Assembly: GCF_009730915.1 (NCBI RefSeq)
Contig: NC_052484.1
Span: 868,001-932,000, forward strand
Reading direction: 5' to 3'
Source of the DNA: Dioscorea cayenensis subsp. rotundata
Lineage: Eukaryota > Streptophyta > Magnoliopsida > Dioscoreales > Dioscoreaceae
Length of the DNA: 64,000 bases
The notes under the pieces were generated by a model. It saw nothing but the letters and a program-made list of their open reading frames with translations. It was not told where the DNA came from and searched no databases. The position numbers and the translations under genes were made by a program. Shown piece after piece: positions 11,865-25,289 of this stretch (the stretch's first letter is position 1; every line of letters begins with the position of its first letter).

Positions 11865-13027
11865 GGAGCATGATCTCATCCCTGCTTTGCATCTCTCTTC
11901 ATTAATCTCTTGCTAGGCTTTTCAATGTAGGTGAGTTTGTAGATGCCAGAGCGTCGTCGGTGGTTGGTATTCTCTCTTGTAAAGTTAAAAAAAAAAAGCA
12001 GTAGTTGCAGAGATTGATAGTGTAGTCTAATGGTCTGTAACATACAGAGCTGATGTGTTATACCGAAAAGGCGAATATAAAACCCAGAGTCTCAGTCTCT
12101 CTAACAGATCATTTATGCTTCCATGGTCCTGATTTTCCTTGTAACAACAACAGGCATGTTAAAGTCCATAGCATTCCTTTATTGACTCTAAAAACTAATC
12201 TTGGATTATGAATTGCTTGTGATGCTGCAAAGAAATCAATAAATTCAGGTTGTTTAATACTCTCTGAAACACATGCTTTCTTTTTTTTCACTGCTGTAAC
12301 TCTTTGTGGTAAAAGCTGCTGAACTCTTGAGAGTGTATAATTGTAACTCATAGGACCATGCATTGGATTCCTGTTTGTACCAACTTTTTTACTGTTTAGC
12401 ATTGCATGGTTGTGAGTAAATGGAAAAGTAAATGGAAGTGGAAATTGAAAGCAGCTGGCTCTATTTAGTGGGTGAGAAAGCAGCAATGTGATTGGAAACT
12501 GTAGAAATTAAAGTTTTGAGACAAGGTACTTTAATGTTTACTGAAAAAAGTGTTGAAAATTTCAGCTCTTCTTAATTGTTCTGATTGTTTGACAACATTG
12601 ACATGTATTAATTGTCTACTTTCATGCTTTGATGTTTGGATTAATATTTCTGATGCCTTGCAAACTTTGGCATGCATTTGGATATACTTCTAAGTACTTC
12701 TGATTATTTAAAAACATCGATAGATTTCGGTTTGTTTGTATGATTTATTTATTTATATATTTTTGGTATATACAAGGACTGAATTTAATGCATTTTGTTT
12801 TGACATATGAATGGATTTGGTCTGTTTTTGTTTCATTTTGTTGTTAGGAAGACAGTCAATGTCTTGATAAACAGAGACAAGAAGATAAAAACACAATGAC
12901 TTTAGATGTGAAACAGTGTCAACCAACACAGTGTCTTTTTTTTTAGATTGATTATGTTTCTTATTTGTTGGTTTTCTACTAAAATTCTTGCCTTTTTTTA
13001 TGTTGTTTTTTTTCTTCTTTGAAATAG

Positions 13028-13080
<53 letters not shown>

Positions 13081-15539
13081 TAAAAATTGTGAAATTACGC
13101 ATACACCCTTGTAAAAGTTGAGATGCATATATATTACCTTCAAGTCTAATTAAGTGTCTAAGGGAGGAAATAATTGAAATTTTTTTTAATAACTTTTATA
13201 TGGATATATTTAGAAATTTGATATTATATATATATATAACTAACTATTTATGTAATATGTTTCTTAAGAATTATTCTTGATTTATAAATTTATCTATATA
13301 ATTATTAATATTTATACACCAAACAAAAACAAAAATGTTTCTTTTTTTTTAATGAAGTGGATTTGTTGAGAAAGGCCAATTTATAATAATTAAAAAAAAG
13401 GTAAGGATACAAACAAAAATAGGACTAAAAATAAAAAATTAAAAAAAATAACACATCACAAGGTCACCAAGGGTGGAGACACGGTGATGATGTAGGATAA
13501 TGACACAGATAAAATATAGGGAAAAGTATAGGGAAAAAAACTTTGTGGTTTTTTATTTTTGTAAAATAAAGATATAAGTTTTTTTTCCGGCTTTATGATA
13601 TGTGATTTTTCATATTAGTAAAAAGTGAAAAAATTGTCTTTTTTTAGAGTAAAATCGTAAAAAAAAACTTACTACATGGCATAAAAAAACATAATTTTTT
13701 ATTATAATTTTGTTTGAATTTTGAGATTTAAATTATTTTATTTAATGAAAATTTTGGAAGAGATTAATAAATTTTAAAAAAATATATATTATTTTATGTT
13801 ATATAATGATTTTGTCCATGTAAATTAAAACCATTAACGATGTAGTAATATATATATATATATATATTGCAAATCTAAATAACCACACATCATAAAATTA
13901 AAAAAAAAAAATCCACCCTTTTATTTGCAAAAATAAAAGATATAAGTTTTTTTTTTTTCCTGATTTTATGACATTCATGTAAAAACAACCACGTGGTATA
14001 AAAATATGAATTTTTAACATAACTTTGTTTGAATTTTGAGATTTAAGTTTTTTTAGTTAAATTTTAAAAAGGATTAATAAATTTAAAAATATTTATTTAT
14101 TTTTATCATATATCGATTTTGTCCATATAAGTTAAACTGTTAACGCTGTGTCAATAGTAATTTGTAAATTTGGGAAACTATACATTATAAAATAAAAAAA
14201 ATTCATATTTATTTTGTGAAAGTAAAAAATCATTAGGTTTTACTATTACCTAAAATATATGACAAGGCCTTATATTAAGGGAAGTTGGAGAAAGTTGTCT
14301 GACTTTTCCTATTTTTGGTGTTCGTTTGTGTGATAAAAATGTCACTTGTCTCACTTTTCAGCTGAAGTGGATTTTGAACTAAACCCACTTCAATATATTT
14401 TTACTGAAATAAAAAAATCGATTAATTTATAAAAACTCACTTCTTTACACTTATAAAGTCTTTTTTTGAATTTAGAATTTCACCCAACACCTAAATTCTC
14501 CAGTTCTATTATCACTTTATAATAAATAAACACCAAAAATACTAGAAGTGATATCATTTTTCTCCATTTCAAGAAAATGATACTTTTCTCACTTCTCCAT
14601 TTCAGATTATTTCCCCTGAAATAAATACTCCGCCAAGAATGTAATAGGTGGCATGTTGTTTGAGTCAACATAAAAGAGACCAGAAAAATTGAGAACTGTT
14701 TTCCAATTTGGTTTCTATTGTTTGTGTGGGGGTATTTTAAAGTGAATGATAAATAAAAAAAACTTTTTAAATGATTTAATGAGTAAGTGCATAATTCATG
14801 GATGATTGCTATTCTTGGAAAGTATATGTGCCATAATTTTTTTATAATTATTACTGCAAAATCCCTTTAAATTTAATTATCACTGCTTTTGTTTTGTTTT
14901 TGTTTTTGTTTTTCATTTTAGTTTCTAAAGTAAAAATTTCAAACGAGTAGTAATTTAAATAGAAATCACTTTTTTTTTATAAATATTAAATAGAACTCAC
15001 TTTAACTTCCATCACATCATTAAAAAAATAATTAATAATTTTACATTTAATCAGTCCAATCCAACCCTAATCTATTTTTTTAATAATTAATTATTTAAGT
15101 TTAATGTATGTATCCAACTCCAATCCAAACCAAATTCTAAATTAAAGACATAAATGAAATCATTATCTAAAATAAATAATATATATAGGGTCATTTTGGG
15201 AATAATGTATCTAAAGTCAAAGAATTAGGTGGGTATATCCTAATTAAACAATTATAAACCCAAGGCCAAGTCAAAGGAAGACCTTTCAAGGAACATTCTC
15301 AAAATTTTCCAATCATAAAATTCATAAGGTCATTTTGGACATAAATTATCACTACAGGGGCATTTTGGGAGTGATAATAAATTCCAAAAATAAATCATGA
15401 AATAATAATACAAAAGAGTATGACACGTGTCATCATGCCATGGTTTCAAAACTCCCAAATTTGGGCCCCACATCGTGTATTTTATTTATTTTAAATAATT
15501 ATAATTTTAAAATCTCATTTATTTAAATTTTTTATTTTT
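11865..15539. other. KRP 3' region and AT-rich spacer
   Basis: The first 200-300 bp are probably the KRP 3' UTR; an AATATAAA-like word lies near 12074. Further on are a (CT)n(TA)n compound microsatellite at about 13033-13080 and a diverged duplication at 13540-14190. Open frames at 12109-12486 and 14480-14671 on the minus strand show no family features and are left uncalled. Confidence 0.5.
13540..14190. repeat. Diverged direct duplication, about 370-bp unit
   Basis: Both copies run through the same landmarks: GATATAAGTTTTTTTT (about 13570 and 13940), TTTGTTTGAATTTTGAGATT (about 13710 and 14025), GATTAATAAATTT, then GATTTTGTCCAT (about 13810 and 14115) and a half-matched TTAACG word. Numerous small differences show the duplication is old. 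No coding content. Confidence 0.65.
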
Positions 15540-16594
15540 CTCTTCTCTTTTCTTCTCCAACGAATCCTCTGCTTTTTGGTGTTTTTTTTTGAAAGCTCTA
15601 AAATTTGGAGCTTTTGATCCTCAATCCGGCTTGATTTTCTTATATAGATTGGTTATAGGGTTGATGAGATTGGAAAAAGGAGCAAAAACGAACCTTTTTT
15701 GATGATTTTTGAGTGAAATTTGAGGTTTTTTTTCAGGGATTTTTTGCTACAGGGAATCAAAAAAAGCAAAAAAGATGGGATTTTGAATGGAGGGATGGGT
15801 TGGTGGAATTTAAGGGTTGTTTGTCGGAGAGGTACTACTTTTAATGACTCTTTTGTTTTGATTCTCTTTGTGTGTGCTTGTTTGCAATTCAAATCTAGGG
15901 TTTTTATGGGTGGGCATTTAATAGGCCAGTTGGGACGGTTGAGGTTTCTACATCTGGGCCATGGTGCCGGATTTGCCTGGAGGATCCGTGGGATCCGGTG
16001 AATTTTCTTCTCAGTTTTCCTCTGGAGGAGTTTTCTAGGGTTAGGTTTGGCCGGCATGGAGTTAGTGTGGTTTGATGCGAAATTTTTTTATATATATATC
16101 CTATTTGAAATCTTATTAGAGTTTGGATTGGCAGGTTTAGTGGATTACTTTATTTTTGGTGGGTTTTAGTGGAATTGATAGGTTCTGTGTTGCATTTAAA
16201 GGAATTGAATTTTATGGTTGTCAACAATTCTAGGTTTTGGTTGCATTCCCTATGAATTTTTTTTGCTCATATATGTTGATATATAGGTTCTTGTGATTTT
16301 GTATTCTTTATACCTGAAATTAGATTTTGCTTTTTGTGCTTGCTGAGAAAATTGTTTGGTGAGCATGAACTTGCTTGGTCCCAATTTTGATGTCATTCTC
16401 TTCTTTTTGTCTCTTTTGATCTTTTCTAAGTACTCTGTTTTCTTTTCATCAGTTTTTTGTACACCTCTTAATGATGATTCTGCAAGTGGGAAATAACACT
16501 TGAATTCTGATTGTTTGAGTTTTTTCCTTTCTGTATTCCTTGCCAATTTTCTTATGATGATGTTGAAGGGAAGTCTTGGTTGTGATGATGCAGC
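15540..16594 (+). promoter_or_regulatory. 5' leader and leader intron of the NPGR2-like gene
   Basis: A pyrimidine-rich block at about 15540-15560 is followed by GC-richer DNA to about 16070. A plausible leader-intron donor is GAGAG/GTACTA at about 15831 and an acceptor is GATGCAG at about 16593, directly before the start codon. Open frames here on either strand lack family features. The leader is an inference. Confidence 0.4.
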
Positions 16595-19500
16595 ATGAGA
16601 GGCAGAAAGAGGGCAAAGTTGCGCAAATTCTTTGCTAGATTGGGTGTCCGGAACACAAAGAATTGGTTGTGTTCTGCCGAACAATTTAAAGCAAATGAAA
16701 TGGTACCTGCAACCGGGTCTCAGACATCCTTAGCAAGTGGCTACATTTCTCAGGCTGGTCTTGGTGATCAGAGGATTGATACTGGGAATATTGAAGAAGC
16801 TGAATCTTCTCTTCGAGATGGGGTTTGCCTTAACTATGAGGTTAGTTTATATCTACTGATACCTTGTAACATGCTATGGTGCATTAGGAAATTTTGCATG
16901 ATTCTAGAACAAAGCCATCTTAACATTTGATGAATTCTTACTTTGGGCTTGATTTTGATGTCGTAAAATGCACCTTGCTTTCTTCTTGACTAAAGGCTTT
17001 TATTCTAGACATTTTCCATCATGTATTAGGACTAATCTTGAAATTGATAAATATATTCAGAATCTATTTTGATGTTTGTAATGCAATAGCTGAATAGCTT
17101 AGTTCCTTTTTTATTTCAATGGCAGGAAATTCAAATTGAATTAATGTTCTATTCTTACTTGGGATCTTTTTTTAAAAAGGTCTGACCGCCATGAAGTCCT
17201 AAACTTTAAATACACTAAACAGTTCACTTTCATTGCCGCATTATTTATTATTTTATATATTCCACATTTGAATTTGTTAAATTTCTGTTGAGATGTATTG
17301 GTGGTAAAATATATGTTGATACTGATAGTAGAGGGTGGTTTCTGCAGGAAGCAAGAGCTTTACTGGGGAGGCTTGAATATCAGAGAGGAAATGTTGAAGC
17401 TGCTCTTCGTGTATTTGATGGAATAGACATAGCTGCAATAGCTCCTAAGATGAAAGTTTCCATTACTAGAAAAATTGGTCGGCACAAACCACAATCACCC
17501 TGGGATGTTCCACATATGTCCATACATGCTGTTAGCTTACTCATTGAAGCTACATATCTTAAAGCTAAAGCACTCCAAGACCTTGGCAGATTTAAAGGTA
17601 TGAGTATATATAAATTTGAAAAGGTCAAACAAGTTCTACTTACTTTTATTTCTCCATTAGATCTATTTGCATTCAGGCATATTTCCCTGGATTATGGTCA
17701 TTGAAGTGAATGTGATGAATATACAAATGCTTGCATCCATGCATGAAGGTGGGAATGTGTGAATGAACATGTGTTCAGCAATCGAAGTTGCACAGTGCTG
17801 TTGCCAATGTTGTTTGTATTGTAAGGCTGAACATAGGCAAAGAAAATAGAAATACTTTCTTTGATATTGTTGCAGGTGTTTTCTTGGTCGCACACATGCC
17901 ATCAACATTTGAAGTAGTCTTATAAAGGAATTTAACTCGTATTTTGTATCCCATGCTCTTTGGTTATTAATGCAACTTTTTTTTATGGAGTGAAATATCA
18001 TGTTTCTTACTTGAATGCCTTCCTATGATAATGCCTGTATATGTATTATCGATAGTTTCCTATAAATTTATTGTGGATCAATGGCCCAACCTTTGATGCT
18101 TAATATTAAAGTGGTGCTACTTGTAGCTAACACTGTATATTTTGGTTGTTGCAGAAGCTGCACAAACGTGCAGCATAATTTTGGATACAATCGAACCTGC
18201 ATTGACCGATGGGTTGCCTGAGAACCTTGGCCTTGGTACGGATTGTAAATTTCTCGAGACACTATGCAAAGCTGTTGAGCTGCTTCCAGAGCTGTGGAAA
18301 CTGGCTGGTTTTCCCAATGAAGCCATCTTGTCATATCGGCGTGCCTTGCTTGGTTGTTGGAACCTTGATGCCAGCACCTGTACACGGATACAGAAGGAAT
18401 TTGCTATTTTTCTTCTTTATGGAGGTTGTGATGCCAGTCCTCCAAATCTCCGTTCACAAATGGAGGGTTCCTTTATACCTAGAAATAACATTGAAGAGGC
18501 TATTCTTCTCCTAATGATTCTCTTAAGAAAGTTCAATCTCAAAAGGGTTGATTGGGATCGGTCTATTATTGATCACCTAACTTTTGCTCTATCTGTTTCG
18601 GGGGAGCTGAAAACCCTTGCCAGTCAAAAGGAAGAATTGCTACCTGGCATCCTAGAGAGAAAAGAAAGATACTACACACTTGCTCTATGTTACTTCGGAG
18701 AAGGTGATAGTTTAGTTGCCCTTAACTTACTAAAAATACTTTTGAGTGCTAGAGGAGACCCTAATTGCCTTAAAGCATTATTATTGGCTTCAAAAATCTG
18801 CGGAGAGAGCGGTGGTGCTTATGTGGAGGAAGGAGTATCTTTTGCACGAAGGGCCATTTTTAATTTAAACAGTGGTTGTGATGCAATGGCAAGTGTTGGA
18901 AATTGCTTACTTGGAATTTCTCTTTCAACTCAGGCTAGATTGCCTTCGTCTGATTCCGAGAGATTGTCAAGGCAATGTGAGGCACTTGAGGCCCTAGAAA
19001 AAGCCAACAAGATGGTAGAAGGTAAAGATTATCAAGTGCTTTTTAGTCTAAGCCTTGAGAATTCTGAACAGAGGAAGTTGGAGCCGGCTCTCCGTTTTGC
19101 GAAACAGCTGCTGAAATTGGAAGCTGGATCGAATATTAAGACTTGGATTTTGTTAGCGCGAATATTATCTGCCCAAAAAAGATATGTTGATGCTGAGACC
19201 GTTGTGAATGCTGCTCTTGATCAAACTGGGAAATGGAACCAGGGGGGATTGCTGCGAACTAAAGCCAAAATACAGATTGCTAATGAACAATTGAAGAATG
19301 CAGTCGAGACATATACTCAACTTCTAGCAGTACTTCAACTGAGGACTAAAAGCTTTGCTGTTGGCATGAAGTCTTTGAAAGTAATTTGACACTTTTAGGC
19401 TTTGACGCATCAACTATTTTGAATGTCTCCTTGTAATCTGACTTTTGTTACTATGACAGGGTGGCCAAGATGATAGAAGTCTGGAAATGGAAACTTGGCA

Positions 19501-20738
19501 AGATTTGGCTAATGTCTACATGAGTATGTCACAATGGCGGGATGCTGAGATTTGTATCTCAAAATTGACAGCAATTAGTCCTCAATCGGCATCAAGATGG
19601 CACGCGACAGGTACTCAGCTGGATTATTTGTATTGACCTAAGCTTTTCTTTTACTTATTTTTTCCAAGAAGCAATAGAAAATTGTAGGATAGAAATACTA
19701 AACAATGTTCATTATTGGTAGATACAATGTGGTCTTTCCACCCTTCTTTATCTGTATAGGGAATAAGGGGGGATGAAGCCCCATGTCTATTGCTAAGACC
19801 CGAACACCTCATACCTTATTCTGAATAGCTTAATCCCCTTTTTGTGGATTGAGAGGCTATATTCTGGGCTAATAGCATTTTTACTAATATTTGTTCATTT
19901 CTCTACTAAGAAGTATGAACCAAAGACGAATTAGGTTAGTTTTAAATTTAGCTTAATTGTACTACATGCAATGCCAATTTTATCTGAAGCTTAATTTTGT
20001 GCAAGTGTTTTTGAGTCATTGATATGTCCTAAACCAATGCATGTCTTTGAGAAAATTGCTTGCGCAACCTTATAAAAGTGGTAATTGTTGATATATGAAG
20101 CTTAGGTGATATTTACTTAAATACTCCACAGTACTCTTTCATTTGCTTTTATACCCATGCACTTAAAACTCGACGTAAAAATCCTGTAAATAAATCTATC
20201 TCTGAACCCTTGTCTTTGCTTTCAGTGAGGAATAAAATATTTTAGTTGTACTTGACCAAAGTGGGGTATATAAGCAAATATGTTTTTAGAGGGTTACATT
20301 AGCAATGACCCACTTCCTTAGGACACGTGAGCAAAAAACACTCAACTCTTTTTAAAGATTACCTTAATTCTACTATTTCCTCATCATCTTATTATTGTTA
20401 TTATTTTTCAATATTTCGCAGGAAAACTATTTGAAGCGAAAGGTCTGTACAAAGAAGCTCTGGGAGCTTATTCTAAAGCATTAGATCGAGAACCCACACA
20501 TATTCCAAGCTTGGTCTCTACGGCAACTGTTCTTAGAGAGCTAGACGGTCGGCCACTTGCTGTTGTGAGAAGCTTCTTGACAGACGCTCTTCGACTTGAT
20601 AAAACAAACCACATTGCTTGGTTTAATCTTGGTCTTCTTAATAAAGCCGAAGGTGGTAAATCTATTCTTGAAGCAGTTGAATGTTTCCAGGCTGCTGCTC
20701 TTCTCGAAGAATCTGTGCCGGCTGAACCATTTAGATGA
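16595..20738 (+). CDS. NPGR2: NPGR2-like TPR scaffold protein (NO POLLEN GERMINATION RELATED)
   Basis: Tetratricopeptide protein of the NPG family. In Arabidopsis, NPG proteins are calmodulin-binding in NPG1 and act as a scaffold that places the PI4K-alpha1 lipid-kinase complex at the plasma membrane. Exons: 16595-16840, 17348-17597, 18155-19380, 19460-19610 and 20422-20738. All junctions are GT-AG with consistent phase, giving 729 residues, close to Arabidopsis NPGR2. Recognised stretches are EEARALLGRLEYQRGN at the exon 1/2 junction, AVELLPELWKLAG, SYRRALLGCWNLD, GSFIPRNNIEEAILLLM, ENAEQRKL-like ENSEQRKLEPAL, WILLARILSAQKR, and the C-terminus ALLEESVPAEPFR. TPR-like helices fill exons 2-5. 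The open frame is unbroken. The basic N-terminus followed by CSAEQ resembles the family's usual start. NPGR2 fits better than NPG1 or NPGR1 by these stretches. Confidence 0.9.
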
Positions 20739-21204
20739 CTCCTGTACATACCGAGGAAATTTTCACTGTAAGCTGCTTTATACCTACAAAAGTAATTTCC
20801 TTTCTTTGAAAGTTAGTATCTGCACTTTTACTGATTTTAAATTGTTTGACATATACCTGCCATAGATTTGATTTTCTTTGCCTGATATATATGGTCCTCT
20901 TGTGTTCTTCTATATAAACTTTTTTAAGGCATAGATGAGTTTAATAGATTTGTCATTTGTAAAAGTTGAATTCAGATTGATCTTGGAACTGGTTGTATTC
21001 ATAAATTATTGAAAACCAGCGAAGATTTTCAAATCGCTCATATTCATAACGTCGATCTAATTGTTTTGTTTATGCAAATCTTTATTTTTACTCATTGATG
21101 CAAATACAAGGGATTCAGTGGAGCCGCTCACTTCTCTGCTCACAAACTTTGTTCAATGATCACATGTAGACTCGGGGAATAAAGTTGTTTAGATATGATA
21201 ACCA

Positions 21205-21491
21205 CTCTCTCCGTTCTTTTTTATCTGTCACAAATCCATGTTTTTTTATCTGTTATTTTTTGAAAATAACATCAAGAAACATTTATTATTATTATTATTT
21301 TTTTAAAATTATCCTTAACACTCTATTCAACGCTCTCTTATAAAAATTAAATATGAGAGAAAAATATGAAGATATAAATTAGGGGTAATTTTGGAAAGAT
21401 AACTAATTTTTTATAAAATTTTGTGAAATAACTAAGTTTTTTGGTACATGAAATTTGGTTAATCACGACAGATAAAAAGAAACGGAGAAAG
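21205..21491. mobile_element. Stowaway-like (Tc1/mariner) MITE
   Basis: The left end CTCTCTCCGTTC followed by TTTTTTATCTGTC matches the inverse of the right end GACAGATAAAAAG followed by AAACGGAGAAAG. The CTCCxTCCGT-type ends are the hallmark of Stowaway MITEs. A TA follows the right end; the left flank reads CA, so the TA duplication has changed on one side. About 287 bp, no coding capacity. Confidence 0.75.
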
Positions 21492-22035
21492 TACTATTTA
21501 TCAATCCTCAGTCAATAAGGAATATTTTGTCGAAGATGGTTATATGTAGGTTTCATTGGTTGCAAGATTTTACAGGTTTAGAATGGAGAAGTTGAGGTGC
21601 TTGATCTTATGCTTCCAAAAATTGTTGTTTCTTTATAACAATACCAATTTGCAGTGACTTAATCTGCGGAGTTTAACAGGTTGAATACTGAGGTGAGATT
21701 ATTTGTGGTGAGATTTTTTTTCAATATTAATATCAAGATTGTTTTTGTTTTTGTTTTTTGTTTTGTTTATACTGGATTTATGAATGTGGTGGAATTTGCT
21801 GATTATTCCTTCCTATTGACCAATTGATGATATATTATCAATGTTTTTACTAGATAAGGTTTTTCTTTCACATTGAAAGTATACAATACAACTTTTCCAT
21901 GGTCATAATTTTTGTTTGATTATGTGTCTCATTTTTTTCTTTTTAATTTTAGGAATTAATTTTTATATAATAGTCTAATTTGTTTGTTTGAGTGACTTAT
22001 TTATAATTTAACTTTTTGAAATTTGTAAGATGACG

Positions 22036-22080
<45 letters not shown>

Positions 22081-22141
22081 TTGATCATGCATGTGTTTAT
22101 TATTATGAGATGATCTTGAGAGAAAAAAATCGAAAATGTTT

Positions 22142-22540
22142 AATAAAAATAAAGATAAACAATTTAAATAGTTCCTTATTTTTTGTGTTTTTTTTTATTT
22201 AGGTAACTTAATTTTAAAAAGTTACGATTTGGTCTTTTTACCTTTTAGTATTTTTTACAATTTCGTTGTCGCAGATGATTACATGTGGCATATGCTAGGT
22301 CAGATATCAACTCTGAACAAAGATATGCTATGTAATATACTGATATGCTATGTAATATACAATATGTGATTAATGTTAATGACGTATGTTCGAGTGATCA
22401 AATCTTTAATGACGTATGTTTGAGTGATCAAATCGTAACAAAAAGTAAAATACTAAATCGTAACTTATTAAACCTAGGTAACTGAAATGAAAATACACAA
22501 AAAAAGGTGGGGATCATTTAAGTTGTTTATCTTAAAAATA
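22142..22540. mobile_element. Foldback MITE, arms about 60 bp, with internal doublets
   Basis: The left arm runs AAGATAAACAATTTAAAT through TTTTTGTGT to ATTTAGGTAAC. The right arm is its inverse (GTAACTGAAAT, ACACAAAAAAAGG, ATTTAAGTTGTTTATCTT). The interior holds two short tandem doublets: GATATGCTATGTAATATAC (about 22321-22361) and AATGACGTATGTTCGAGTGA (about 22379-22434; the second copy differs at one base). No coding capacity. Confidence 0.65.
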
Positions 22541-23781
22541 AATAAGTATTTTATTAATTGAATTTATTTTATTGGTCAAATATCATTTTAGCATGGTGAT
22601 CACCAAGAAACCTCACTCACTACCTTTACAAAAAAAATAAATAAATAGATAATTTCCATTATACTCTATAGAAGTTATTTTTACTAATTTATTCTCACAA
22701 AGTATTGTTACAATGAAAGATAATAAATTTCTTATGTTTATTTTCAATGCTTTGGTGCTTTTGAATTATGTTTGGGTTTATTTTTTTCAGAAATAAAAAT
22801 ACTTCTTACTTTCCTTTTTACTTGTCGTATTTTGAAGTTTTTTTTTTGTTTTTTTTACTTGTTCATTTACAAATTTTGTGCAGCATTAAATAATATTTTT
22901 ACTATTTTTTCAAATTTATCCTTTAATTTAATGCATTTGTACAATTTTTAATAAATCACAATCAACTAAACATTAAATCATATACTTCCATTTAGTGAAA
23001 TTTTAAATAGAACTAGTTTTAGAAAATAACGAAAAATTGTAAGCAACTAATTTCAACTAAATTTTTTTAATCGGTATGAATTAAATAAATATGACAAATA
23101 AACAATATATTACTTGATTCTCGGTAAAATGAATTCAAAGTTTTTACATGCAGTCTTATGTTATTTCTTTCAAAATAAATGGAAAATATCAATGAAAATG
23201 ACAAATAAATCACCATAATATCAAAACCGTCTTCACAATAGTAAAGTTTTGTTATACTAACACTCTTTACAATAGTAACTAAATATAAGCCTGCATGTAA
23301 TGAGCTCACATCTCCCAACTTAATAGTAATTTATGGAGGATTAAAATAGATTAACATATTTATTTTTAAACTTGATTTTGATTCAATCTTTTCTTGAAAA
23401 TCATATAAGTTATAAGATTTTCAATATAAAACTTACCGATGAGGGGGTATTTTATCCTATCCTTAATTCAATATTTTCCACCAATATCTCAACATACCTT
23501 TGGACTTGTATTAATTATTACAGCTAATATACCAGATTAATATTCATTTTAATTATATATATATATATATTAAACTGAGTTCTTAGATTTTTTTTTTCTA
23601 AGAAAGAATTGATGTTTTTTATTTGAAAATTTGAAGAAAAAAAAAAAGCTAGCAGATTTTACTAATCAAATCACATTTATTTATAAGGTGCTGTTAAGAT
23701 ATATTAAGCTTTTTATTTGGATAAAATTTGAATCACACTTAACATACAACCTTTTATATCACACTAAAGATGCTTTCACTC

Positions 23782-24135
23782 TAGGGGTGGCAACGGAACG
23801 GGGCGGGGGCGGGGATGCCCCTCCCTCCCGTCCCGTCCCCGTCAATGGCGGGGACAAGATTCTCCATCTCCGATTTCCCGACAGGGGAATTCTCTTCTCC
23901 ATTCTCATCCTCGAGGATCCCGGGATTCTCGTTAATAGAAAAATATTATTACATATTGGAACATAAATATACATAAAATTATGATAAGATCAAAACTACA
24001 TAACATGGGGCTCTTATATCTAATTTTAATTGTTATTAATTTAAAATAAATAGTTTATGTGATTAAGCAGTAATTAAATTAAAATTAGAATTTTTTTATA
24101 TTATTACCTAGGCCATTGAATTTTTATGTTGGAAA

Positions 24136-24198
<63 letters not shown>

Positions 24199-24383
24199 TC
24201 GGGTTGGAGATCCCCACGGGGCAGGGAGGGCATTCCCCGTTCCCATCCCCATTCCCATTTAGGAAACGGGGGCGGATTGGCCCCCGTCCCCGCCCCCATG
24301 GGGGAGGGATTCGGGGAATCCCCATCGCTGTCGAGTCGGGTCCCCGCGAGGATCAAGGATTTCCCGCCCCATTACCACCTCTA
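23782..24383. mobile_element. Non-autonomous hAT element with 8-bp target duplication
   Basis: Terminal inverted repeats begin TAGGGGTGGCAACGG on the left and end CCATTACCACCTCTA on the right. A perfect direct repeat TTTCACTC flanks the element at 23774-23781 and 24384-24391, as expected for hAT insertions. The two ends are very GC-rich, and the middle is AT-rich with a (TA)n run at 24140-24195. No transposase. Open frames across the GC-rich ends are by-products of composition. Confidence 0.88.
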
Positions 24384-24391
24384 TTTCACTC

Positions 24392-24872
24392 AAATAAATG
24401 AAGATCAAAACAATAAACTCAATGTGCAAAGGTAAATAATGTTGTGTAAATGTACCCTAGAATAATTTTGAAATTACATACATACCACTAAATAATACAT
24501 ATAATTACGTATATATCTCTAGGGTTCAAATTAGTTGAAAAACCATCATTTAACAAACAACAAATATATAAAATAACCATTATACCTTTTATATATATAC
24601 CCTCAAAAATTATTGTAAAATGACCATTTACAAATATTATTTGTAAAATGACCATTTACAAATGTTATTTTTAACCTTTTGCATATCTTAATCTAAGTTA
24701 TAACCATAGTTAATAAAATTTGATTAACTTCTGTAAAGAGAATCTAACAGGAGCAGCATATCCATAATTACCTATATTTTTCAAGGGGGTATATACAATT
24801 ATGTGACACCAAAAAAGCTTTCACGCAAATAAAATGAAGATCAAAACAATAACTCAAAGTGCAAAGGTAAAT
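24392..24872. repeat. Duplicated hAT flank, giving a paralogous empty site
   Basis: The sequence right of the hAT element (CAAATAAATGAAGATCAAAA through GTGCAAAGGTAAATAAT, 24391-24443) recurs at about 24825-24872. There it is preceded by AAAAGCTTTCACG with no transposon between. The DNA between the copies (24444-24810) has loosely matching inverted ends (GTGTAAATGTACCC and GGGGGTATATACAATTATG) and may be another small element. Confidence 0.6.
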
Positions 24873-25289
24873 AATTAGTAAAAGAAACCCAGATTCATGT
24901 GAAAATAAGTGCATCTCAGTAAGAGTATTACAAGTCTGCAGTTAAGCTGAAGAAAATCACAAGGTCTGAAAGAATGTCTAAAGCTGCTAGATACATCACA
25001 ACATTAAAAAGACCCTGAAACACGGAAATAAACCCCGCCGGAGTTTCCTCCCGAGAAACAATTACATCGCTCAACGATGATCCGGTGCTCTAAATATACA
25101 GTCCCGTCTATGTTTCACAGTGTCAATGACTAGTATGGCAAATCACAATCTAATGTAATCGCATGAATGTAAGGAAAGAACATAAATTAAAACCCCATAC
25201 AGAGGGTAGCTCAAGTGAGGAGTAAAACAATGGCATCAACAGGCCTCTGTGTTAATCATGTCGAACATCTTCAATTTAATAATATTGCT

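Larger units (their letters stand above)
20739..25289. other. Spacer with several DNA-transposon relics
   Basis: Starts with the NPGR2-like 3' UTR and ends with the 3' UTR of the minus-strand U2AF-like gene. Between are a Stowaway-like MITE, a (TTA)n run at about 22032-22081, a foldback element and a hAT element, each listed separately. No gene was recognised. Confidence 0.6.

Noticed and set aside
12109-12486. 125-codon open frame on the minus strand downstream of KRP
   Set aside because: Low-complexity, no motif, overlaps the probable 3' UTR, no splice partners.
15653-16057. 134-codon open frame on the minus strand upstream of the NPGR2-like gene
   Set aside because: Lys/Pro-rich with no recognisable domain, lies in the probable 5' leader of the plus-strand gene.
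23759-24401. Open frames of 61-111 codons across the hAT element
   Set aside because: By-products of GC-rich ends and a (TA)n centre; no transposase motif.
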